This document shows positions 47,850-58,747 of a stretch of 64,000 nucleotides of DNA, piece by piece. The DNA is from Fasciola hepatica (Eukaryota > Platyhelminthes > Trematoda > Plagiorchiida > Fasciolidae): the NCBI GenBank assembly GCA_948099385.1, contig CANUEZ040000168.1:6549001-6613000 (forward strand). The letters run 5' to 3'. The first letter of the stretch is position 1. Each line of letters opens with the position of its first letter. The notes under the pieces were generated by a model. That model did not search any database and was not told the origin of the DNA. It saw nothing but the letters and a program-made list of their open reading frames with translations. The translations under genes and the position numbers were made by a program.

Positions 47850-49485
47850 AATTTGAAGATAAGAAACAGGTCATTCAGTTTAGTTTACACCACCACTTAA
47901 CCCGCACTCCACTGTTCGTTTTAAGCCGCCTTAAATCATCCTCCGTCGAGGTAGAACCCACCCCGGACAACCCACTAGTTGCCACCGCCTGTTCAGGACC
48001 TTCGGTCAACCGTCTTGAGTCAGCCCCTGCTACTCCGCATAACGGCTCTTCACCACCGGTGGCAACAGCAAATACCGCGGAGGACACAGCCACACTCGTC
48101 AACAGAAGAAGTCGATGAGTCCGTGAGCTGTGACAGAGAGCCAGGCTGGTACAACTGGTAACCGTTGTATATATTTAGGTCTGTCTTTCATATTCCTCTC
48201 ATACATGATTCGGCAGTGGGTGACTCTAGGACCGCGTTGTTTATCACTACAGAATTATCGTCGGCTTGCATCGCGCTTTCGTGTCTTTTTTAGACCGGTA
48301 TCCGTGCGCACCCCGAAGTGGATATTTTAAGCGTTTCTACCCCTCCAGCTCGTCCAGTCGGGCAGAACCACATGGACTTCCATGGTCTCGCATGTCTGGA
48401 ACACAAAGCTGGTTGGATCTTGGCTGGACTCACCTGATCCCGGACTCTGATCTGTTCACCTACGTAGTAACCGTTATGGACAAATAGGACTTCGTGGTAT
48501 GTTAGCAACCACAAATGTAAATGACGATCATCACTCTGAAAGGTCGCACGCAGAATCCACCCACGTCCAAGTAGCTGTTGGAATAGAGGCAGTTTTACGA
48601 GTCGGGCATGGTGGCTGTTGTGGATTATGGAAAACAGATTATACTGGCTCCTTTGTTGTGTCCATTTGCTGCGGAAAGCATGGAAAACGCCTCTCGCCAC
48701 GGACCGAAGTCAACTTACAGCACCCCCCGAGGAAAAGATCTTCCTAGTGCTGCCAAAGCGACAGAGATAAGCAAACACAAGTTTTTATCCGATCAGTTAC
48801 CGAATTTGATAGCATCCCTTGCTCCGCTTGTAAACATTGTCCGCGCAACCTTGCCTTCCTCCGAAACATACGTTTTCCTGCGGCATCTCGCGTTCTCTTT
48901 AGCAAGCTGCCTAGTACAATCTTAATCGTATCACGAACCGGGGACCGAGGGCTATAAGCTATAGACGGCCCTTGTGTGCAGGGCTAACTAGACGAATAGC
49001 TCAAGGAAGCTGCAGAAAACTGCGGTCACGAATCGAGTGATGCTTCAGTAGAGGTCATAAAACCAAGGTCGACCCGCAGAGATGTTTCGGCAAGCCTGCG
49101 GAGCAAAGAATAGGGGTGATAAATGATCAAGAGGGGCTCACAAAAGAGTAAGTCGTGCTGCTGGTCGAACCAGGAGCAGCTTCTTTGGGGGTGATAAAGC
49201 AAAGTGTGTACGTGTGGCGCAACAAAGGTGATGAAGGCCGGAAATGAATGAAGTGTCACAGCATGGGAGTGTATCTTGACTTGACTTTGGAGGATCCCAA
49301 ATCTTCGCTTCGTATAGGGACGAACGACCAGGCTTCAGACCATTCCCTCATGCTGCGGAGGTTTTAAACAAATTCTTTATCACTGGGTAGTCTTCTTCTG
49401 CGAGTAAGGAGTGAAAAGTATTTGAAACGCTCCTCCGGTGGCTGCAGTAGAAAAGGGATAACATGCTCGGATAAAACGACGTTCG
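47850..49485. other. Unassigned; possible LINE ORF1 relic at the left
   Basis: Plus 47837-48118 (93 codons) is Pro/Ser/Ala-rich like a LINE ORF1 linker and may belong with the RT fragment downstream. Minus 48290-48700 (136 codons) is unrecognised and overlaps plus frames. No endonuclease motif was found between. Confidence 0.3.
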
Positions 49486-50390
49486 TTGCTGAAACTGAGG
49501 GCCATCGGCACTTCCGGGCCCGTGCTTCACTGGATTGCGGATTCCACGGCTGGGAGAACCTTTGACGTGAAAGGTGAACAGTCCCAGTCTGCATGGTATC
49601 CAGCCAGCAATGGCTCAAAGCAAGGCTCCTTGTTGGAAACCCCACAGACCCTTCAATCCCAAGGCTTCAAGCACCGCCGACAACTCAAAAGTCCAGCGCC
49701 CTATGCGATCAGCAGAGGGTCACTAGATACCACCGGAGGACCCTCGTGCTCTAGTAAATTGGTCGACCAACTGGGGATACCTCTGAACGCGGACAAATGC
49801 ACGTGCATGAGGACTGGTAGCCCTAATAACAATCCCCAGTACTGCCTTGGGGGTATCCGGCAGCATCACAGACAGAAGGAAAACGACCTCGGGGTTGCTG
49901 TCACCTAAAATCTGAAGACACGAGTACGCAGCGGAAAAACCTGCTCGGCAGCTTGGAGCATACTCGGTCTAACTCGCCGTTCACTTCGGTCCCTGCAACT
50001 GAACACCTTTCGTTTGCTGTATGCCTCTCGTGTACTTCCCCGCTTGGAATATGACAGTCCTGCTGTCCGCCTTTGCACGGCGGAGGAAGTAGCCAAACAG
50101 GAACGCGCTGCTACACGCATCGCGGCCGGACCAAGTGGGTTCAGCTGCAAGAAACGCCTAGAAGCCGCCGGGTTGTCGACCACTGCCTATAGACGTCTTT
50201 CAGATGACCTCATCTATGTCAGGCTAATCTTCCGTGGTAGCTTGGGCCCGAGCCTGCGGTCTGCAATAACGGCCGTACAGGAGGACGCACACCGGCGCTC
50301 TATGGAGTGCATCCCACAACCAGCCGGTCGCTTACCTATTATCAAGAAGAGTGGCCAATCTCCGGAAAGCTCTACCGGATAAAATGGTAG
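49486..50390 (+). pseudogene. CR1 reverse transcriptase fragment
   Basis: RT motifs start late, with AIGTSGPVLHWIAD and GRTFDVKGEQSQSA (about 49500-49595). A damaged KQGSLL block follows at about 49619, where PQGSVLG is expected; the FADD box is lost. The tail is well preserved: PLNADKCTCMR (about 49783), DLGVAV (about 49889), VLPRLEYDSPAVRLCTAEEV (about 50033), ERAATRIAAG, TAYRRLSDDLIYVRLIFRG (about 50180-50240). The tail ORF 50014-50382 is open, but the gene is inactive without motifs A and C. Confidence 0.8.
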
Positions 50391-53300
50391 AAGAGGAAAT
50401 AGAGACACCGTTTGAAGTGAAATTGGATCGTAAACTGAAGGATTGTTGGCATAGCACTGATTTCTAGCTGAGTCAATAGACTACTATGCGACGGGGCTCA
50501 TACGGGATGACCTTCCACTACCCTTTACCTGAAGACCGAAGGCTGAGGCATCACGGAGGCATATGTGAGATGTTTTCCATCACCCCATTGGAATGTCAGG
50601 GAATAGAGTTTTGCTTGCTTGTTTGTATCGCGAACTGTGTGAAAGTTTGTAACAAGGTGGACTTTCGGCCATTCACTGAACCTTTGTCTTCTGTAAAGGC
50701 ACCGATGAACGAAACGGCCAGTGACGTTCAAAAGTGCACCAGTGAGCAAGGTCACCAGTGATATCACCTCACTAAGATTGAGTGAGAAATTGGCGAAGCT
50801 ACTCTGCGACTGTTTCGTTCATTTCTGCTAGAACGTTGAGTTTTGTTATAAACTCAGACCCCCTTGGAATTAGAAAAACGGCGGTATACAAAAAATTTTG
50901 AAAAACGGTATATATTCTGAAAAAATTACGGAACTGGTCTACAAACATTTTCTTAGGTATCTGCGAAGATGTCCATTTGTAGCACCAAATGGGTTCCTTT
51001 TAGAGCTGCAGAAACTGAGCTATGTGGGCAATGTAAAATTATTCTCCAGCAACTTCGTAGATGTGCAGATACATCCATTCAGATCATAAATCGGGCCCTT
51101 TTGTTGACCGTGGAGAAAGCGTACCTCGTGGATTGCATGTGTAGACTACTTCGCCTTGAACTACTCTACTAATGATGAAGAAATTCCCTCCGTTTCAACC
51201 TGAACTGGCTGCTTCTTTATTGAACTTTTCCCATTGTGTTATTGCTCGCACACTTAAGGGGCCGCTGAGCCATGATTATCCTCCTCAGACCTGGGCGACT
51301 GTTTTCTTAGGTGGAAAAGGTCAAACTCCCTTATTTTAATTGCTATCTTGGACGTTTATGTACATATTTATATGTAAATAGTTCTCACAGCAGGCCTATA
51401 AGTCTTCCATTAAAATAATAGCTACTCGTTATGATTTTTTTCGGTTTGGTCTCAGGTCTTAAATAAACGAAAAGCAGTTTGCACTAGTACTCGGGTTACT
51501 AGACTGCACCGTCATAGGAAATACCTTACATCCAGACACAGGGGACTTAGCTGCACACACAGCACAAAGCTGGAGCCATCTACTCGGTAAATGATCTTTT
51601 ATTGAAACCCCACATGGAAGGAATGACCAGAGCCTCCAGTCATTAGCTCGAACAACATCCCACCTGTCACTCTCGCAGGGCTGTCATTACAAATACTGAG
51701 GTGACCAAAATCTTATCGCTTCCTTCGCTTCCAGCACATCAGTGAACTGAACGGGTCTATCTTTTCCTTTTGCTTTCCCACAGAAGCCTACGTCTATACA
51801 TTTATATAAAAGTATACATATGTATATACGAAAGGAATTTGCCATCCGTTATTCACGAACTAAAAAAAACACTGAAGGAGTGAACACCCATCCTGAAGAC
51901 TTGACTGCGTTGGCTGAAATAAAAAACTATTGAAGAAGACAACAAGGCCATTATGGCGGGAGTCATTCAGCGTTGGCCCTGATTAGAGCGTCTGCCTACC
52001 TTTTGTGCCTACTTTTGCCTCGCTAGACAATACACACATGCTTACTCCTCCTCATTTGGGAAACCTGCGCACTGGTAACTTGACCATCTGTGGCATCTAT
52101 GACACTAAACCCATAGAACGTCCTCGCTTAGGTAGACAATTGGATCCTGTCTTCGGCAAACTCCACAAGCTTCCTTGCTGATTGGACACGGTACGCTGTC
52201 GGGTTTTTTCTTTCTTGTTTGTCAAGGAGAATTGGATGGCCGTAATTGAAGGATGATGACGGACGGGTAGGCTACAAAGTTGTCACCCCCTTCGTACTTC
52301 TCGCACAAGCCTGTAATTAGTTTGACCAAAGAAAAAGTCCAGTTCTAAGGTACCTAATTTCTGTTTCCTCTCTATTCGTTATCAAAGTTCAAAAGTCAAG
52401 ACCTGTCTCACTCTGTATTCCTCTCGGAAATTCCTAAACGGCATAAGCTTCCTCACCAAGTAGGAGCATGCTCAAAGTCGCGGGCTTGAATGGCCGTAAT
52501 AAATTGTTCGGAGGCAGACTGGTAGTCGGCAAACACTATGTTCCGTATCCAACGAAAAACATAGCCCTTTTCTAAAGTTAACGCTCAACCCAGATGGTTG
52601 CACACCTTTCGAATGGCTTGAGAAGCTTGGAGTTGGCAGGAAGCTACTCGGGCTTTACGATAGTGAGTCTCGAACCTGTTAGACTGAGCCAGAAAAAGAT
52701 CTTTCGCCATTGTTTACTTTTCTCTAGTTTCGGGCAAGTAATCTTGCAGGAGACCCACTGCCTGTTGATAGCCGTCACTGCTTTCATTGGGCAGCAAAGC
52801 TACAGAATACTGCAACCTAAGCCAGCTTCATTCACTTTCGTCGCGGGCCACAAGGAGTAGCCCCCACAGTTAAGTTCGTAGGCGGAATCTGCCACAATGA
52901 CCTGACTGTATCTACCACCAAAGAAGATCATCTCGCCGGATATCAAGAGAAAAAATCAAGTTAAATTCTTTTCGTATACTACCTGGCTATTTTTTTATCA
53001 TTCAGTTGTTCTTTTACTTTCACTACTTTACCTCGCACATCTTGACTGTGGAGAACACTTGTAGACACAGAGTTCATGCTATTTAGACTCCCAATGAGCA
53101 TGCGACTAGTGTATTCCTCTTCTTCTGCTGTACCATGGACCGTCTCTATTACTTCTAAACCAAAGGCCTTTGAACAGCTGTTGGCCTTCGACTGGCCATA
53201 GATAACCCAGGATTGCCTTTTTTGAACCTAGGGCCGAGGGCCGTAACCCCCTCCACCAAACGAAATCCAGTTTATTTGGCGACCAGGGTAACGGAGCTCA

Positions 53301-53689
53301 GTACTCCAGGTTTTTGTGTCTACAATGAAGGCAAACATTAGCTTGCAGTTATCCTGACTTTGATCCGCCTTCACTTTTTCAGAGCCGACGGATAAAATTA
53401 TATTTCACAAGAAGATAAGCCTACCCATCGCCAGTTGTTGGACGGAGCTTCTTCACTTTTTTCAAGTACGGGTATTTTGTTTGTAGTAGCTGGTACATTT
53501 GCAAAGTTGGAACTCCTGAAAATCCGTCTTTAACCCCCCCCCGATATCTCCGTAGAAATATTTCTTCATCCTGGAAGATTCATCGGAATCGTCGGCGGCC
53601 ATGAATATTTACGTGTCCAGCGGGTGAAAATATGTGAAGCCATGATATGAACTATATTGTAACATGATCTTAGCTTTCTAATAAACACC
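50391..53689. other. No recognised feature over 3.3 kb
   Basis: Plus 50898-51089 and 50969-51172 are overlapping short frames, the second with four cysteine-containing segments, unrecognised. Plus 52594-52860 (88 codons) is unrecognised. AT-rich short runs lie near 51790-51830. Confidence 0.3.
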
Positions 53690-54560
53690 AACCTGGGCTG
53701 GACAAGGGCCAGAAAGTTGAAGTGTGTTTTATGGATTTCCAGAAGAGCCTCGACTCGGTAAACCACGGACTGCTGGTGCACAAAATTCAAAGCATGAGGA
53801 ATGCACAGGGGGCTCCGAATTGGATCAGGGTGCATCTCTGTTGCAGGACTTTCCATGTTTGGAGTGAGGACGCAATGCCCAGAGCAGCAAGGGCATGGAG
53901 TGGGGTGCCACTGGGATCGGCTTTCTGGCCCCTGTCTTTCTTGATCTATGTGAGTGGCCCGGAGCACACCATGAGTTGTCCTGGTTTCCTGTTTGTGGAT
54001 GACTTCAGGGTTTTGATGGAACCGTACTCAAACTGGGTGCAAGAAGTCCCGATAAGAATACGAAGTCAACCGAAATATGGGATTTCCCTCTAGACAGATG
54101 TAAGTGCATACGGCTGCTTCACGGCAGGTGCCTGGAAGAGACTCGGCACGTCGGTGAGGGATCACTCGAGATAATCGAGACCATTGAGGTCATAAAAGGT
54201 CCTGGGGTTCAAGCACGTGTAACTTTGGAGCCTGTCCAGCAAAGCCATGTGGCAGCAGCAAGGGTTAATAAGTCCCTGTTTCAACCGTGTCGGATTGTCA
54301 GGTCTCGGGTTGCCAAACCAATATTTCCACTTTACATAACTCACCTGAAATACTGCTTGCAGGCCTAGGGACCGAAACGTGTCAAAAACAAGCAGCTGTT
54401 GGAAACTCTGCGGAGGTGATCACCCGGCTGAGGAACAGGACATACAAAAGTGCCTCAAAGCACTCGACCTTTGCTCGCTTAACAGTCGGTGCCCAAGGGG
54501 TATCTGATCAACACGTTCAAGCAGCTCCACAGATTATTCGAAACCGTTATTAGTTCTAAG
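53690..54560 (+). pseudogene. CR1 reverse transcriptase fragment
   Basis: Motif A is seen as MDFQKSLDSVNH (about 53731), with the second conserved Phe of KAFD lost. The SGVPLGSAFWPLSFLIYV block (about 53900) is recognisable, and FVDD (about 53992-54003) replaces FADD. The tail follows in other frames: ARVTLEPVQQSHVAAARVNK (about 54213), LYITHLKYCLQA (about 54333), TCQKQ-type block and TVGAQGV-like end at 54500. The 5' half of RT and the endonuclease are absent, as is usual for 5'-truncated LINE copies. Confidence 0.8.
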
Positions 54561-55638
54561 TAACAAACTGACGCTGGGGGAGCACGAATACAAACTAAAA
54601 AAAAACCCGGGGCCGCCAGAAGTCAACGAGTACATTTCTTCTCCCACCGCCTAACGAATCCGTGGAAAAAACTACTCCGCCATGTATAAGCAGCGAATAG
54701 AGTCTCCGTTTAAATTGACGGCTGAATGACTGCCAGGATGAATTTTTTCCCGGCTATGACTAACCGAAGGAGAGTACCCTTAGGTTACCCCCTCTTCACG
54801 GTTTTTCTCCATTTATAAAACACAACACATCTGCGTCCCGGTCACGCAACAAAATACAGCGGACTGCGGCCATTTTCATTTATTCATTGGTCCTCAAGGG
54901 GGACTCTTGAAGGCAGACATCGCAGCAAGTTGAGACAGTTAACCTGTCCTTCCGAAGAGACTACCGTCCCCTCGAGAGCAAACCAGCTTCTTATTCTCCT
55001 TCTCGCAATCCATCACTCAACAATCACGCCATTCTGACCACTTGACAGTCGAAGCACCGTGGAAACATTGCAGCCCTCGAGTGCAAGAACCCGGACTTAC
55101 ACTGGCCAAACCCGCGAGTCCTGTTATCTGATCCGATCTGATATGAAGGTTGAGGGATAAATGTTCGGTACACCGGCGGTGCTATTGTCTCCCTCGATGG
55201 GTCTAGCGGTTTTCGAAACTTTTGAAATTTTAGAACACACAGATCGTCCATCAGCCTGTTCAAGCCAGTATTTGTCTGTACTGATTTGATCCTGGGTAAC
55301 GCCAATTACCCCCCCCACTGATATAGCCACTTCCTCGAACGAGGCTACTTTCACCACGAGGCGAGGTAACTCTCCCTCTGTGACCAGCCTCTCATTCCTC
55401 AACGCGGACGAGATACCTCATAATGCGCTGTCAACACACACACTGAAATGTGCAGTCCGAAGTCAGGCTGCGGAGATAGTTAAACTAAAGGCCACCTTCC
55501 CCACCCTTGAGGACTAGTTAACCAGACAGAGGAGCTTAGTTTTCAAATCTCTCCCAGTATCCCAGGCAGCTGATTAGGTTTGAAGAGTAACTAAGCTGCA
55601 AGTTCTCGACGTCACCACGTTTTTTCAAGCACAGGGAA
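54561..55638. other. No recognised feature
   Basis: A short poly-A-like run (54597-54605) closely follows the LINE tail and may mark its 3' end. Minus ORFs 55024-55305 and 55124-55402 overlap and are unrecognised. The right part may be the 5' region of the LINE that follows. Confidence 0.3.
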
Positions 55639-56396
55639 ATGCTCCAAGCAAGTCATCCTTTGGGTGGCTTTCTCATCCCGGATCACCCTCATGACACCTA
55701 CGCCCAGGTGTTTAACTGCCTGGAGCTCCCTCACTCATTCAAAAGTCGGTCCGCTTGGTTGGTGGTTAAAAGCACCAACAGGGTACACGGCATTTTATTT
55801 GAAAAGGGCTCCACAGGGGCAGCCAAACCAATTTTTTCTTCGGCCGCAAAGCTCAGGAAGGAAATGAAAGCGCTCAAGGGAGTGCCATCAACCATCCACT
55901 TCACCTTAGGCTCCGCAGTGCGAAGACTAAGCCAGAAACCCCACCAAAGGTTGATCCGGAGCTCAGTACGCCGCCTGTCGTCCAGGTGACTCGCCTTGAG
56001 GATCGAACTCCATGTCCATCATCCAAAGCTTCCCCACTGACTCCACCTCCCGCCGCGGAAAGTGCCCTCAGTAGTGTACCTAGTGCTACTAAACACCTGA
56101 AGCCTACAAAAAGTAGCCCAGACCCCAACATTGCTAATAAGTCTGCAGTAACCGTCGAGTTTCACCCATCCTCGAGCCCAGATACAAACATGCAGCCCAC
56201 TTTTGTTGAACGTTACAGTGATGATGTCAACGCACCAGAAGGGGTTTCTGGTAAGCTCACTCTGAACAGGATCCTGTGCTGGAAGGCCAGGTACTGCGAA
56301 TCACGCAGCGCGCACAAATGTAGGCCACAAAAAGCAGCCAGTTGTTTCTGGAGGTTGAGAAACCTAGATCGTCCGCCTGGTATGAAAACCCCTTAG
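55639..56396 (+). pseudogene. LINE ORF1 remnant
   Basis: Two overlapping frames (55639-55989 and 55986-56396) read as one broken nucleic-acid-binding ORF1. The first part gives KSRSAWLVVKSTNRVHGILF, then AAKPIFSSAAKLRKEMKALK, the pattern of the RRM-like region of CR1 ORF1 proteins. The second part is Pro/Ser-rich (for example ASPLTPPPAAESALSSVPSA) and then basic. ORF1 proteins of LINEs bind the element RNA. The position, just upstream of a LINE endonuclease on the same strand, supports the call. Confidence 0.6.
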
Positions 56397-56574
56397 GTTA
56401 CCAGACGTAAAATTTACCGGTGCCCCAAACGGTTGGTTCACCTTCTAACCCCTGAGTATTTTCAGCTCCCGACTCACCCAGGACCTCCTTTGCGCCCCAA
56501 ACTCTCCCTCTTCCCCCTTCATCAAAACGAAATCAGTTGTCTCCGGCGATCCTGCAGCAACTCCTAAGCATGAG

Positions 56575-57260
56575 CTCAAGTGTTTTCACAGCAATTGCCT
56601 GTATAAGCTGGATAAGATCCCGGGGCTTTGGTAGCTGACTGTGGATAAGGGGCTTGAGATCATGGCCCTCACAGGAAAGTGGTTTACCCTTGACATAAGT
56701 AATGTCGAAATATCCATTACGGGATACTTCTTAGTGTCGGAACCCCGGCAGATATAGTGCTGGTGGAGTTATCATACGCCATAAGAACTCTATTCTTCCT
56801 CCCACTATATTAACAAATCCCACCTTTTCATGAATTGATTGTTTGTGGGTTGTCTTTATACGCTCTAGGAAGGACACCCTACTGCTTGGCGTAGTCTATC
56901 TCCCTACCGGGCGCAGTTCTACCGATATCCTAGGTCTCATAAACTTATTCGGCTCCCTGAAAAGCTACGCAGACTTCACTCATCTGTTAGTCACGGATGA
57001 CTTCAACTCATCCAGCTTCGGCTGGAAGAGAGCTGATGCCTCTGACGTCACCTTTGGTGGACCCCTCCTAGATCTCCTACTCAAGAACTCATGGGTTAAG
57101 AACGTAAAGGATCCGACCACATATAGAGTAGGACATGCTTCGCCCCTACTAGTTCCGTTTATCACTAATGAGCGGTTTCGAATAGGTGTGGTGAACTACT
57201 CGCCACCCCTTGGCAAAAGTTACCACATTCTCATTGGTTTCCATTGTATTGTGAAGTCGC
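56575..57260 (+). pseudogene. CR1 endonuclease domain, 5' part of split ORF2
   Basis: The APE-type endonuclease nicks target DNA to prime reverse transcription. Blocks seen are NCLYKLDKIPG (about 56595), GLEIMAL-GKWFTLDIS-VEISITGY (56651-56726), then the open frame 56843-57265 with LLGVVYLPTGRSS, LVTDDFN (GDFN expected, so a catalytic-region residue has changed), DLLLKNSWV and SPPLGKSYHILI, close to the SDH motif. The frame breaks exactly where the solo LTR begins at 57261. Confidence 0.78.
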
Positions 57261-57631
57261 TGTAACGGCAGATTGTCGAAAATCCTCCAAAGTCACTATA
57301 ATTTCATGCCTCCTTGAGGTTACTCGCTCACGCACACTACTTGCGTGTTTTTTACACGCTTTATGTTCCTGTGAATCAACCTCTTTTTTTGTGTCCAAAT
57401 CCTTACCCTGTCACATCCCATCATGGACCTGTGTGAAACTCGTGCTTGTCTTCCGCAAGCTTTAACTTGGTTTTCGTTTTCTGAGTCCGTGTGATTGAGT
57501 AGCTGACGTTCGTATATGCTTTGCTTTATTGCTCATTTACCAGTACAGTATCGCAGAATTTACTGTTCAATCGTGTTTTTATTTCGGGATCCGTTCAAAT
57601 TTGGCTATTTATTGCTCAGAGAGGTGTTAAG
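57261..57631 (+). mobile_element. Solo BEL/Pao LTR
   Basis: About 371 bp starting TGTAACGGCA and aligning along its length with the LTR at 44630-45006. Anchors are CGAAAATCC at about +17, AGTATCGCAGAATT at +286 and TTCGGGATCCGTT at +322. It has no internal domain, so it is the product of LTR-LTR recombination or a fragment. It interrupts a LINE ORF2 between endonuclease and RT. I cannot see a clear target-site duplication. Confidence 0.82.
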
Positions 57632-58747
57632 AGGCCCCCTCTTCCTTTAAAATCAAACTTTTAAGGTCCCTCAAAAAGACCAATTTTGGCAAAGTCAGTT
57701 TTTCTGTTAGCTCTCAGCCAAATTCAGCTGACCTGGGCTACCCTGCCGATGAGGTGGCAGAGAATCTCAGAGAATCGCTTTCCTTAGCTGCTAAGCTACT
57801 TTCCCCCAGAATTCGCCTCCCGCAGATTGGTAAGTGGCCACTCCCTCGCCCCATTAGACGCATTTGGCGAACGCGCTTTGCTCTTTGCTGGATAGAAGAC
57901 CGCAGGCCTAGCTAGTAATGCAGAAGACTTCAGGATTGTCCGTAACAAAGGCGAAGACTAGATTGGGTCATATCAAACGCAGTCTAACGACCTGCACTTG
58001 CCCGAGCAAGGACCAGTAAGGCGTTTTTCTTTCGGTACACTTGGCGTCTAAGGGGAACAGCTTCGACGTCACTTGCGCTCACAGATCACGCCCAATGCCC
58101 AATCACTTCCCCAGCCACACTCCACACTTTGAGCAGTTTATGGCTCCATACCTATACCATCCCTTCCCGCCATGCACAAGACATCTTTGGTCACTACCCT
58201 TAGGCCTATCACTATCCCCTTTGGTGCAGTTGTAAAAGATTTCCGTCGGCTCAGCCGATACAGCTTCACGGGTCCTGCCCTAATCCACCCCCGCCTTCTA
58301 AAGGAAACCGAAGAAGCGTTAGCGTATCATTATGCCCCACTCTTTCAGAGGTTTTTACGACGGAATTTTCCCCAATAGCCGTAAAATGCAGTCATCGCAC
58401 CCATCTACATGAAGGACAAACATCTTTCTCCGAATTACCGACCCAGTGTAACCAGCATCACCAATTAAATTTTCGAGCGAATTCTCAAGGATGCGGTGCT
58501 CTCCCGTCTGCTTACAAATATGATCCCCTCCCCGTCCCAACATGGGTTTCTTCATGGCAGGTCATGCATCACCAATACGCTCTCTGCCATGGATAGTCTT
58601 ACCAAAGCTTACCATGGTGGCCAGTTTCCACCTGCTGTTTTAATTGATTTTGCTCAGGCCCTCGACAAAGTCCCCCACGCCCACATTCTTCATAAGTCAT
58701 GGGGTCAACGTAGCTGTGACCCTAAAATCCGGTTGTCTCTGCTATAG
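57632..58747 (+). pseudogene. CR1 reverse transcriptase, 5' portion only
   Basis: This is the continuation of the interrupted LINE. RT finger and palm blocks are YSFTGPALIHPRLLKETEEA (about 58258), PIYMKDKHLSPNYRPSVTSI (about 58398), ILKDAVLSRLLTN (about 58480), PSPSQHGFLHGRSCITN (about 58528) and a motif A relic IDFAQALDKVPHA (about 58643). The sequence stops resembling RT at about 58747, before the FADD box, so the 3' half of RT is missing. That is unusual for a LINE, since target-primed copies normally lose the 5' end, and points to a later deletion or insertion. Confidence 0.8.

Noticed and set aside
48114..48127. Hammerhead-ribozyme-like core word GATGAGTCCGTGAG
   Set aside because: The required GAAA box is missing, stem II cannot close (GTCC is followed by GCTG), and the bases before it read TC instead of CU. 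No flanking stems are evident, so it is a chance word or at best a dead relic.
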